Source: Nemertoderma westbladi (Eukaryota > Xenacoelomorpha > Nemertodermatida > Nemertodermatidae). From it: DNA of 45,843 nt. The notes beneath the pieces are model-generated. The model made no database searches and was not told the origin of the DNA. It was given only the letters and a program-made list of their open reading frames with translations. The position numbers and the translations under genes are program-made. Shown piece by piece: positions 1 to 8,713 of the stretch. The stretch lies in assembly GCA_032718475.1 (NCBI GenBank), contig JAUCBJ010006647.1, positions 1-45,843 of the forward strand. The letters run 5' to 3'. Every line of letters starts with the position of its first letter. The stretch's first letter is position 1.

Positions 1-275
1 CTGTAACATACTGCAGCAAACTACTTACTGGCTTACCCTCACTAAATATAAATAATAATAAAATAACCATAACGTCTAGCACGAAATTCTCAGGGGGTAT
101 ATGTGGATAACATATTAAATTGGAAACTTCATATTGACTATATTAAAACTAAGATATCCAAATCTGCTGGTATCTTCTATAAGCTACGCCACATATTCCC
201 ACTTCGAATTCTCAGACAGCTCTATTACTCACTTATTTAAATTTAAAATCCGGGATACGCCCTTGCGCTATATTA
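1..275 (+). mobile_element. LINE-D fragment, C-terminal RT part (left half)
   Basis: Translation of 94-240 gives a jockey/CR1-type signature after the RT palm: G-V-Y-V-D, then N-W-K-x-H-I-D-Y-I, a K-S-A-G-I-F-Y-K-L-R-H stretch and L-Y-Y-S-L-I. This is the connection region of non-LTR reverse transcriptases. An upstream indel near position 90 and stops after 240 show that it is dead. It runs off the left edge of the window. The homology stops near 275, and what looks like the next piece of the same domain resumes at 6735 in the same orientation. The family call is from motif recognition only. Confidence 0.6.
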
Positions 276-682
276 GATCTCTTAAATGAATTAAAAGAGG
301 TAAAAATGTGTTATATATGGAGCCCAGTAAGGGAAATGGGCTCCCCGTAGATACAACAGATATAGATGCACAACATATGCACATATATGTAAAAATTAAT
401 GGATAATGAATGGGAGAATCTTTTAGGCTCGTTAAGCCAAGGAATGCCTGTTCACCACCATGGGTGATCTTCCACAGTAAACCCTTCCACTCTGTTTCCC
501 AAGTTGCCTTGGTTCCCATTTATCGACCACTGAAGGATGAAAGCCGGGGTTGGGCTAGGCTGCAGCATTTAATTTAATGGATAATAAATATCAGATTATG
601 ATACAATAATTAACAGAGTCACTCTGAGTGCGTGGGCGTGGTTACATCCGAAACGGGTGTCTTTGTTCGCAGGGGAGATACG
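276..682. other. no gene recognised
   Basis: AT-rich sequence with no convincing coding frame on either strand. The short minus-strand open frame at 268-519 has no recognisable motif. It may belong to the material inserted between the two LINE-D halves. Confidence 0.4.
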
Positions 683-810
683 GGCCAGGGAGGCTGGCCA
701 GGGAGGCTGGCCAGGGAGGCTGGCCAGGGAGGCTGGCCAGGGAGGCTGGCCAGGGAGGCTGGGAGGCTGGCCAGGGAGGCTGGCCAGGGAGGCTGGCCAG
801 GGAGGCTGGC
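683..810. repeat. 14-bp minisatellite (GGCCAGGGAGGCTG)n
   Basis: About nine head-to-tail copies of GGCCAGGGAGGCTG, with one variant unit where the GGCCA part is missing near 758. Open frames across it on both strands are simply translated repeat. It is GC-rich in an otherwise AT-rich neighbourhood, and the regular GG/GGG runs could support G-quadruplex or slipped structures. Confidence 0.95.
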
Positions 811-1259
811 TTAATGTTCAAGATCAAGCTATCGGATTGACGTTTAAGATTTTCCGTGAGTTGATTCCAGATATTCTTTTGCAGTCTCTATGGCATCAAA
901 TCGGTTAAAGTATGTTCTCTCATACAGCGCTCGATAGTATTCCGCTTCAAACACCCCCATAGGTGTATACTCACCTAATAGCGACTTTCTAGCTGTTTTG
1001 ACGCGTTTTTTCTAATTGAATATTCATGAACAGCTATCGAGTGAAGACATGGAAATTTGTACAACCACGCCCAGACGTTTTTATATATGATCTGAAGATT
1101 CGAACGTTTTCACTGCAACAGTGATCGATCAGTAAGCTGGTGAAAAGTAAAGAGATTTTCTTATTTTGATATATAAGTCGGAATTGATTCGCTTTCAGCT
1201 GCAAGTCGATGTTAACATTAAATAGAGACTTACAGCACATTATTTGGTAGATAGCTATT
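811..1259. other. no gene recognised
   Basis: No supported coding region. It lies between the minisatellite and the 3' side of the minus-strand LINE remnant and may include that element's untranslated tail, but nothing in the sequence proves it. Confidence 0.35.
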
Positions 1260-2080
1260 AAGCCTCAGGAGAGCACGCATAGCTTTCCTACATGAGCACG
1301 AAATGCACTCAGTAGCACCAGATGACAGGGAACCAGAGCCATACCCAATACTGCCAAGCAAATAACTTTCCACATAAGGCTTGTTATACTGATAGGCAAG
1401 GGGTCCGTCGCTAACCCTCTATGGTTTATTTGGGCAAGGTTATACAATACTTTAGCATTTACGAAGTTTTCTAAAGTATTATTTGAACCATTTGGTAGTG
1501 GGAGACCCATGTATTCACAAGTCTCTTCCGATGGGAGAAGAATGCCTTCACATTTGAAAGAATCAGTGGTGTCTGATTTACCATTAGGTTTGACTGCCAC
1601 AAAGTGACATTTTGAGAAATTTATGCTCAGATTGTGTTAGCTAAGATATTTTGATGTGATTTTGAACATACCCAGAAGATCTAACTTTATATTTGCAATT
1701 AGATTTATGTCGTCAGCGTATGTTAGAATACCGAACGATTCAGCACCAATGTGCACACCTAAACCACTATCACATATATCATGAATCATGTCATTTAAAT
1801 AAAAGTTGAGGAGCCAGGGTGACAGTATACCCCCCTGTCTTACTCCCTTTTCGGACAAATGGCATCAGTATACAAAAAACCACAGCTTTTCATGTAGGCA
1901 ACTGAGTTCATATAAAACATTTCGATTGTGTTACAAGCTACTCAGTTACGAAGTTTCTCAAAAAGTTTGGAATAAGACACATTAACGAAAGCAGACGATA
2001 AATCCATAGTTAGTATGTACATTAATGTGATTTTTTTCTATTAAATTTGTTTATAAAGCTTGAGGCAGTTTGGAGCCAGG
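1260..2080 (-). pseudogene. LINE reverse transcriptase remnant (palm to C-terminal part)
   Basis: Reading the minus strand, a frame near 2030-1990 gives M-D-L-S-S-A-F (RT motif A region). The frame at 1858-1637 has V-R-Q-G-G-I-L-S-P-W-L-L-N-F-Y-L-N-D followed by T-Y-A-D-D-I-N-L-I-A, the catalytic Y/F-x-D-D box of non-LTR RTs. The frame at 1600-1265 continues after the palm. These pieces are in different frames with stops between them, so no functional protein can be made. The RT N-terminal portion appears at 3186-3830 in the same orientation, separated by Ty3/gypsy-like DNA. Confidence 0.75.
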
Positions 2081-2084
2081 GTGA

Positions 2085-3185
2085 ATTAATTATACTGTAT
2101 AAATATATCAATATTACTATTGCATGCTTATATGGTGATGGCACTTGGGAATATATTCGGTGTACTGATTACTCTATATTGTACCAATATATTATGTAAC
2201 ATTACTGCTGTACTGCCTATGCAGGTACTGAGGTAGCATGACAGCAGGACAATGTATTGCTGTACTTCAGTTGTACTCTTGAGAGACATTATGCATATAT
2301 TCTATTATTATAAAACTCTTGTTTAATGGGCTCATTAGCTCACAACATGGCGCAGTGTGTTCGGCTCGCAGGGTCCGCGGGTCGGAACCGATAAAATCGG
2401 TAATAAAACTATAACTCTAACCGATAACCCGATCTATAATACTGTAATAAACCCTATGCAGGCAGTACCGTCGTAACGCGTAGGCCTACTGCTGTACTTA
2501 CGTCGACCAGCAGGTAAGCAATGGCTAAACAACCGAGCATGGACGACACCTTCGAGTTAACGGAGGAGGATGTTGATACCATGGACAGAGTATCCCTCCT
2601 CCAGCATTGCAATAATGCTGGACTGCCTACAAACCCTAAGGACTCTACGGCTTCCCTTCGGCGAAAACTCAATCGCTACATTGAGGGTGACAACATGCCA
2701 GCGGGCACTGCGACTGCCTCGCCAGCTACCGATATCGCCCAACTCCTCGCGCACTTCGAATTGCAACGCCGTAACGAGGCAGAGGAGCACCGCGACGAGG
2801 AAAGAAAACGCCAGGAATACGAGGAAAACCGCCGCCGCGCAGAACGCGAGGAGTTCTTACAACTCATACAACATCGCGAACCAGTACCGGTAGGTCCAGA
2901 GAGGCGCCTAACACAGGATACGCCTATTGTTAAACTTACGGTGCGGACACCTGATAAACTCGAGCGTAATATGAAGTTGGCAACATTTCAACACTGGCGG
3001 GCGGCATGGAGCAACTACTCCACGATTACGCGCCTTCCGGATAAACCACGAGAGGAGCAAGTAGCGACATTCTTCGCTTACTGCAGCACAGAGCTGCTAA
3101 CCGATCTGCTCCATCTAATGGATATACCATATCCAAACCCATCTTTGCTTTATATCCAAGCTGAAGACTATGGGTTTGAGGAGGG
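2085..3185 (+). mobile_element. truncated Ty3/gypsy 5' end (LTR end, leader, partial gag)
   Basis: The sequence ending ..CACAACA at 2347 is followed directly by TGGCGCAGTGTG, the same TGGCGCAGT start seen after the 5' LTR of the complete Ty3 element at 8376. A leader of about 170 bp then leads to a Gag-like frame at 2521. The upstream AT-rich stretch with TATAAAA near 2310 fits an LTR, but its left boundary cannot be fixed because there is no partner LTR. No pol follows; the element is cut off by minus-strand LINE sequence at about 3186. Confidence 0.5.
2348..2362 (+). promoter_or_regulatory. putative primer binding site of truncated Ty3 element
   Basis: TGGCGCAGTGTG follows an ...ACA end, matching the usual position of a retroelement PBS whose TGG pairs with the tRNA CCA tail. 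The first nine bases are identical to the corresponding site of the element at 8082-17198. Confidence 0.4.
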
Positions 3186-3189
3186 ATAG
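2521..3189 (+). pseudogene. truncated Ty3/gypsy Gag with SAP-like N-terminus
   Basis: A 222-residue frame starting at the first ATG after the leader. Residues about 20-55 (D-T-M-D-R-V-S-L-L-Q-H-C ... S-L-R-R-K-L-N-R-Y) have the helix pattern of a SAP-type nucleic-acid-binding motif. A highly charged E/R-rich segment at about 90-120 is probably coiled coil or helical. The segment K-P-R-E-E-Q-V-A-T-F-F-A-Y-C matches S-P-R-E-D-Q-I-A-A-F-F-S-H-C in the Gag at 8714. The capsid-like part is cut short soon after that match and no zinc knuckle is reached. The last residues are probably read-through into flanking LINE sequence. Confidence 0.65.
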
Positions 3190-3830
3190 TTCCCATAGCT
3201 TTGCTAATGCTGCTGCTGCTGCTGATATTTCTGAAGGATGACGTTGATGGTATGCCCATCCTTCGCTTCATGGGCTTCGGCAGTGGCGTTATTATACTAA
3301 TAAAAAAGCCCTTGGACATTTTCCAGATTGATTAATTTCATTAAAAAGGTTAGCTATGTAGTTGTTTATATAGTCGTTGATGACCCATTCTGTATTGCCT
3401 CTGCGCTAATGTTGTAGATATCGCTGGCATTCCTTTTGTTTAAGCTTTTTATGAGGGTTGCAATATCATCAGCAGTAAGTTTAGTCACAGTTTCTTGCTG
3501 CTATTCTATTTTTTCCTTCCTGGGATTTTCTATCCTATCTTCCAAGATTTTTGTCAACTTCATTCTTTGAATGACAGTATTGATGGCAAATATTTTTGTG
3601 TATCTTAGCTAATTGTTCACTTGAGAAAATTGGTTTCTTTCCCTTCTGCCTGATTTTCCTCCAGAATTCTTTGGGATTTTGTTTATTTGTCTCAATCAGA
3701 GATGTTAAATGATGTTTATATGAATGGTCTTGGTGTGATGAGCTTTTGGATGTCGTCTGAGCAGCTCCCAAACCTTTATTCTTATACTTGATGAAAGAGC
3801 ATGGGATATGTGCGTGCATTAAAAATTGAT
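3186..3830 (-). pseudogene. LINE remnant: EN-RT linker and N-terminal RT motifs
   Basis: On the minus strand, 3819-3535 contains N-P-K-E-F-W-R-K-I-R, typical of the linker before the RT domain of jockey/CR1-type LINEs. Further on comes L-T-A-D-D-I-A-T-L-I-K-S-L, and in another frame (3319-3186) P-L-P-K-P followed by F-R-N-I-S and S-I-S-K-A, the RT motif 1-2 region. At least two frame changes and stops are present. The domain would continue with motif A, which is what appears at 2030 in the same orientation, so 3186-3830 and 1260-2080 may be one element split by the Ty3 fragment. Confidence 0.7.
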
Positions 3831-4447
3831 GGTGAAAATTATCAAAGTGTTAAAAGCGCGAACAGCAAAACCAATTTTGGTGCCATTCTGATGCCCCAGA
3901 ACGAAAAGTACAAGTAGCTCAAAATTAAACAATAATTTTTTCGAATGTTATATTTGTGTTCTATAATCGTGAAAAGTGTCCAAAAAACCGCTATATACCC
4001 CAAATTAATTAACTGTAGTAAATTATAAAAACTTTTGAAAATTTTAGATTTAATTTAATTTGGCCACCAGAACAACAGGACGAGCACACGAGGCTTTTAA
4101 ATGATACGAGATAACCAATATACTAAAGTTAAATACCTAAATAAACAGGCAGCATGATTGTTAAATTTACTAATCAAATATAATAAACCGTGAAATGCTG
4201 CAGTTGGCGCTATTTATTAGTGTATACTACTGCTGTACAGTTAGTTAGACTATACATTCTTCAACTGCAGTGCTACTGAATTATACAGAAATGCATGACA
4301 TCTTTCACTATTGGTAGGGACTGTCAGACAGCTGCTGAGTATAGGGATACTCATTTTACTTGTCCCAAATACCTAATGGTAGCATAGTAACACTTATCTG
4401 GCATCCCAGTCATACATAGAAAACCATAGAACATAATATAATATCAT
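3831..4447. other. non-coding, AT-rich; one diverged Repeat A monomer
   Basis: No coding region recognised in about 600 bp. Around 3868-3935, the order TTTTGGTGCC, then GAAAAGTACAAGT, resembles one unit of the palindromic repeat array found at 17340-18470 and 37600-38600. The remainder is unassigned. Confidence 0.35.
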
Positions 4448-4456
4448 GGCTCATAC

Positions 4457-4561
4457 GGGAGGGTAGGTTGCAGCTCATACGGGTGTGCCATGGGAGGGTA
4501 GGTTGTAGCTCATACGGGTGTGCCACGGGAGGGTAGGTTGTGGCTCATACGGGTGTGCCCC
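4457..4561. repeat. 35-bp minisatellite, three units
   Basis: Three tandem 35-bp units starting at 4457, 4492 and 4527, each with GGGAGGGTAGGTTG then CTCATACGGGTGTGCC, preceded by a partial unit. Because 35 is not a multiple of three, each unit changes reading frame. The array overlaps the C-terminal end of the minus-strand frame at 4475-5640, so the last ~30 residues of that frame are repeat-encoded. Confidence 0.9.
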
Positions 4562-5640
4562 GGTATGAAAAGGAATTTTACCAACAACCCAAACATTTAC
4601 CGGTCTACAACCTGTTTGAAGGTAGAAAAGTTGGATAAGGAAATAGTATATGTGAGGCCGGATATTCGATGGAAGGCCATCGACTATCAATGAAACTACA
4701 TCCACTGGTTTAATGGATATATGCATGGATCTGTGTTTAGCAGAAGAATGCATGGTTGATTCAATACATCCTCTTTTCATTTCACAAGAATAACTTTCTC
4801 GAGGGGATCGCCCTACTTGATACTTTGGCTGTGGATTTTCAACAAGAATTTGTTCAAGTAGAGAATTCGGTTTGTTTATTAATTGCTCTATAGCTTTAGC
4901 ATCATCCAGGGCACTAAAACAATTTGCATCTACGGTTGAAGGTAAAGAAGCTTTGCTCAGTTTACCTGTTTTTGGGTTACACAAGTTTATCTTGGAAGGT
5001 GCTTGACAGGTGTTAGAGCTTAAGATGACATGTTCTATGGATGATGGATTGGGTACTGATACATGACTGCTGAGGCTATCAGACGTTGAGTCATTAGAAT
5101 AAACTGCATTATTATCAGTTTCATGGTCGGAAGAGTCTTCCCCGAGATTGTCAATTAATCCCATGTTGGAAAGTGTACTTGTCTTTTGTTTTTGTTTCTT
5201 TCTCTTTGACCTTGTACTTGCTTGTTTGTGTTCTGAAGTAGCATTCCCGTATGGAACTGGCTTGTTGACAGGCGGTGAACTACTTTTTTTCAGCATATTA
5301 ACTTGTTCCTCAAGAAATGTGATTTTCCCAATATATAACTTGGATTGAGTAGATAGGCTCTTCATTTCCATTTGTAAAGTTGTTACTAAGTTTATTAGTT
5401 CAAAAAGCTCGAAGGCATCTGCACTGCTTGCATTGATGCGCTTCTTAAAAGATGAGCTTAGTGACTTGATGTCTGAGACAAGGGCAAACTCAGCAACATC
5501 AGATGCTAGTTCATCAAGAGATTTTCTATCTATAGTTGTACATTTGAGCCCGTTTCTATCGCCAATATTGTTATGCAGTATTTCTTTGAAGATTCCCTTT
5601 TGAATCTTTATTAGGAAATCAAACCTAGTCCTTTTAATTT
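4475..5640 (-). pseudogene. LINE ORF1-like protein, C-terminal part (coiled coil, RRM-like)
   Basis: An open frame from about 5640 to 4475 on the minus strand. Residues read across 5570-5270 are heptad-like (D-R-K-S-L-D-E-L-A-S ... F-E-L-F-E-L-I-N-L ... Y-I-G-K-I-T-F-L-E-E-Q-V-N-M-L), suggesting a coiled coil. A basic stretch (R-S-K-R-K-K-Q-K-Q-K) and a serine/asparagine-rich linker follow. Near the end, V-V-S-L-I-V-D-G-L-P and R-P-V-N-V-W-V-V-G-K have the spacing of an RRM-type fold seen in LINE ORF1 proteins. No zinc knuckle is visible. That it is a LINE ORF1 is inference; a decayed host gene is possible. The end is overwritten by a minisatellite. Confidence 0.45.
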
Positions 5641-6680
5641 GTCAACAAGGTCTTGTTTGGGGTTCTGCAGTAGCTTTATTGATCTAAGAGCTACCACGAA
5701 TTCATTAGGATCATGCTTGGTTCGCAAAAAATCAGGCAGGTTTGCACCAAAGAGGTTGCTGTGATTGTCGTTTAAGATATCAACATTGGAAGGGCCAATT
5801 TTGCCAGGATGGGTTAGCTGTCCACGGGGCATGAAAGTGGATGCATTCACATTCAGGAGATCCTCTGAAAGAATGGATATCTTGTCTGTGTTTAGGGATT
5901 TGATAGAGTTACCCTTAATAGATTCTCTTTTCTTGTAGAGTCACTCTGTGCCCTGATATATTTGTCTATGCCAAAAGCAATACTATATGCATATAAACAT
6001 GTATATATCCCACAATCAATCTGTGGGGGCAAGAAGTTATGGGATTTAATATAAGTCCATCTGTACAAATATTTGCTCTTACAAGATATCTCTTTTGGTG
6101 TATTATCATCAATAAAATTAAGTAGAACACATATTTCTTTAGTGATTGTGCTGGGGTTGACGGGAACATAACCTGTACACTTCCTTGTCCTTTATTGGCA
6201 ACATGTAGGACCCAGTAATTATTGGAGCATTCTGGAAGTTAGGAACATGAGGAAGTTAGTATCAGGGTTCAAGTAAGAGTTTGCTATACATTTGATGGCA
6301 TTGTAGATTCTGTATGCTTTAGAAAGTAAAGCTGCAAGGACTGATTCAACAGCTCCGACCTGAGACTTGGAGGCTCTCTGAACCAATTTGCAGAACCTAT
6401 CAATAACAGATGTCTCAAGCCATTTTCCTGAATCGAGTGATGTATAGTTGACTTTAGTATCAGGGGGAAACAGAATAGCATTGCAGCTTGTTGCTCTTTT
6501 TGAAGAAAGATAATCTTTAGCAAGATTTGTGGGAGAAATGATTTGTGATGTATCCTTCTTTACAGGGGTTATAATTTGACAGGATGAATTTAATTCGGAT
6601 ACTAGATTCAATATAAATTTTTCTCGAATGGTCAAAGACCCATTATCTTCAAGGTCCTCTTTGATCGGCACATAGATCAC
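5611..6680 (-). pseudogene. decayed upstream part of the ORF1-like coding region
   Basis: Minus-strand frames at 6680-6219 (153 residues) and 5850-5611 (79 residues) lead into the frame at 5640-4475 with overlaps of a few tens of bases, as expected of one coding region broken by frameshifts. The second ends L-V-D-K-L-K-G-L-G just where the downstream frame takes over. Between 6218 and 5851 all frames have stops. No catalytic motif is recognised. It ends at about 6700, close to where the plus-strand LINE-D right half begins. Confidence 0.35.
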
Positions 6681-6734
6681 ATCCAGTTCAGCTCGATTGT
6701 TCCATGGGCCCGCAACATTCCTAAAAAGTTACAT

Positions 6735-7190
6735 CGCTACCTCTTATACGGTATCTCACTATGGGGTTCAATCCAATGTAGTACCCTGAAACCTCTACGA
6801 ATTAAAATAAATAAAATAGTTAGATGTATCACATTTAATCACTACCAGGCCTCTTCTAATCCTACAAATCTCTATCTATAGCTATACTTCCACTGGACTT
6901 ACTATATAAACATCAAGTAGGACTACTTATGTACGATGTATACTCCACTACTAATCATTTACCTACTACAATACAAGATTCATTTAGGACAACGTCTACA
7001 GTACATAACTACCATACTCGCTCTGCTAACCGTGGGGATTTCTATATAAAAACTTGTGGTCTAACGTCGTCATAACAATCCATGAACTTTCAAGGTCCTA
7101 TGAATCGTATATTCCATATCATAGTATAATATGGAATAACATGTTACTTTCTTCAATCACATAAATCTAAAATTATATTACACCCCACTT
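6735..7190 (+). mobile_element. LINE-D fragment, C-terminal part (right half)
   Basis: Plus-strand translation gives L-L-Y-G-I-S-L-W-G-S then N-K-I-V-R-C-I-T-F-N, and later H-N-Y-H-T-R-S-A-N-R-G-D-F-Y, a pattern typical of the C-terminus of jockey/CR1-type LINEs. Frameshifts and stops are frequent. It starts where the fragment at 1-275 stops in the protein, which suggests the two were once contiguous. Confidence 0.6.
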
Positions 7191-7420
7191 TCATAACTAA
7201 TATTTATCTTCAAATAATAATTTCACTCAACAGACTATATGAAACTACTCCAGGTAGATATGAGTTGGGTTGAGCTACTGTAAAATATGTTTTTTTTTAT
7301 TTGAATCTAGAACAACCCTCCCAGCTCCCACCCCCGAAAATAAGTAAGATCTGGCACCAGGTAGAGTTCCTGGATGTCAAGGCCAAGGTCTAGGCCTAGC
7401 ATAGAGCCAAGGGACAAATG
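7191..7420. other. no gene recognised
   Basis: AT-rich, with a short T-run near 7291-7300; possible tail of the LINE-D remnant. No coding evidence. Confidence 0.3.
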
Positions 7421-7575
7421 CCTGAACAGTACTCTGGTCAGCGTAGCACGAGCCTGAAAATGCATCGGTTTTATTGACAATAGACATTGTAAGGGCAGGG
7501 ACCCTGAACAGCGCTGGTTGGCGTAGCATGAGCCTGAGAAGGCATCGGGTTACGTTGACACTAGGCAATGCATTC
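7421..7575. repeat. diverged ~82-bp tandem duplication
   Basis: CCTGAACAG at 7421 and at 7503 each start a related unit (..CTGGT..GCGTAGCA.GAGCCTGA.. then GCATCGG and TTGACA). The two units differ at many sites, so the duplication is old. Confidence 0.7.
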
Positions 7576-8028
7576 TCTCACTCACCTGATCAACATCCAA
7601 CGGACAGACGAGCGCAGTGGTTAAACTATGAACTTCATTTATTCGCACTCTAATCATTCACATTATCTAAAGGTCTCAACGAGGAATGGAAGTATCATCA
7701 CACCCATCGAGTTAATCCAAGTCGAGGAAGGTATCTGAAACATTGAAGATTCGTCCAAGGGACGAATCTCGGGCAGTTCAAGATCGTTGTCCGAGTTGAT
7801 TGATCTTAAAACGATACCTATGAGGAGTTGTTCTACACCATCACTATACGAGCAGCTCTCGAATAGATGGATACTGAACCAACAACACTGAGCTGGAATG
7901 ACTGTCGCATCGACTCCTGGTCGGATACGGAACCTGACATCCAAGATGTTGCCCACACAGACTCAGAACTCTTAAAGGGCTCGTCACAAGGGCCAACTCT
8001 AGAATCGAAACTGTATTAGGGTAACCCT
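7576..8028. other. unassigned stretch with a minus-strand open frame
   Basis: A 97-residue minus-strand frame (7956-7663) is open but carries no motif I recognise. The sequence is less AT-rich than its surroundings. It could be part of a decayed element; no function is proposed. Confidence 0.25.
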
Positions 8029-8081
8029 ATTAGTACCGCGCTATAAAATGTTGTACAAATTCCGGGGGGGGGGGGGGGGGG
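8029..8081 (+). repeat. Repeat A copy 1, left part with 18-G run
   Basis: ATTAGTACCGCGCTATAAAA followed by TTGTACAAATTCC and a run of 18 G. The same order (ATTAGTACCGGGCTATAAAA ... CC then 14 G) starts Repeat A copy 2 at 37437. In copy 2 the G-run is followed at once by TCACATTGACCA and a C-run; here the Ty3 element intervenes and the C-run appears at 17217. Confidence 0.85.
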
Positions 8082-8362
8082 TGTTATATTATTATCTATT
8101 TCATAGGACCTAAGTGCTGGTGCTTGGTAGATAGTTACCGGTACTGCAGGAGATACATACATTACCATATTTACAGGACTGGAGGATTCTTATGTCTGTA
8201 CTGCTACTGCAGTACTGCTATAAGTGACTGGTGACGGTGTAGTCAGTGCTCTACTGTTGTACTGTTCTATCTATATATTATATACTGATATAAGACTAAT
8301 ATATATCAAGGAAGTTATATCGTGAAGAACCTACTTCATTACTACTTACTTCTGTACTTACA
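8082..8362 (+). repeat. 5' LTR of Ty3/gypsy element
   Basis: Begins TGTTATATT and ends ..CTTACA, 281 bp, matching 16922-17198 closely. TG...CA ends are as expected for LTRs. The last ~25 bp differ from the 3' LTR by small indels. Confidence 0.9.
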
Positions 8363-8375
8363 TGAGAACGTAATA

Positions 8376-8390
8376 TGGCGCAGTTGTGGC
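8376..8390 (+). promoter_or_regulatory. putative primer binding site
   Basis: TGGCGCAGTTGTGG lies 13 bp after the LTR end. Its first nine bases match the site at 2348. The donor tRNA is not identified. Confidence 0.5.
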
Positions 8391-8713
8391 GTAATTGGAC
8401 AGTGCGCGATCACGATTCTTCCAGATAGACTGCTGGCAGGCTGGTGCTCGGCCTAGCTGCCTAGGTCTGTAGGTGCAGCTTTGCTTACAACTACCACTAC
8501 TGCTGTTGCTGTACTGAACTACGGTACAACCTACAAACTACAACCTACCGGTACCTGGAAATTGCTTTGCCTACCTGCCAGCCAAGGTGGAAAATACCTA
8601 CCAGCTGTCGGCTGACCGGCAACCGGTTCATATTATACACAATAGGACTACCGGTACTGCAGTACTCTCACTACAATTTTTTACCGCGTTTCTGAGAACT
8701 TTGAATTCCGCAG

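Noticed and set aside
683-810. CRISPR array
   Set aside because: Units are contiguous with no unique spacers, and the context is animal DNA.
7663-7956. 97-residue minus-strand frame as a gene
   Set aside because: No motif, no partner exon, no repeat in the window; listed only as unassigned sequence.
8376-8410. tRNA A-box-like words (TGGCGCAGTTG, TGGCGTAATTGG) after the 5' LTR
   Set aside because: No B box at the proper distance and no cloverleaf; better explained as PBS and leader.
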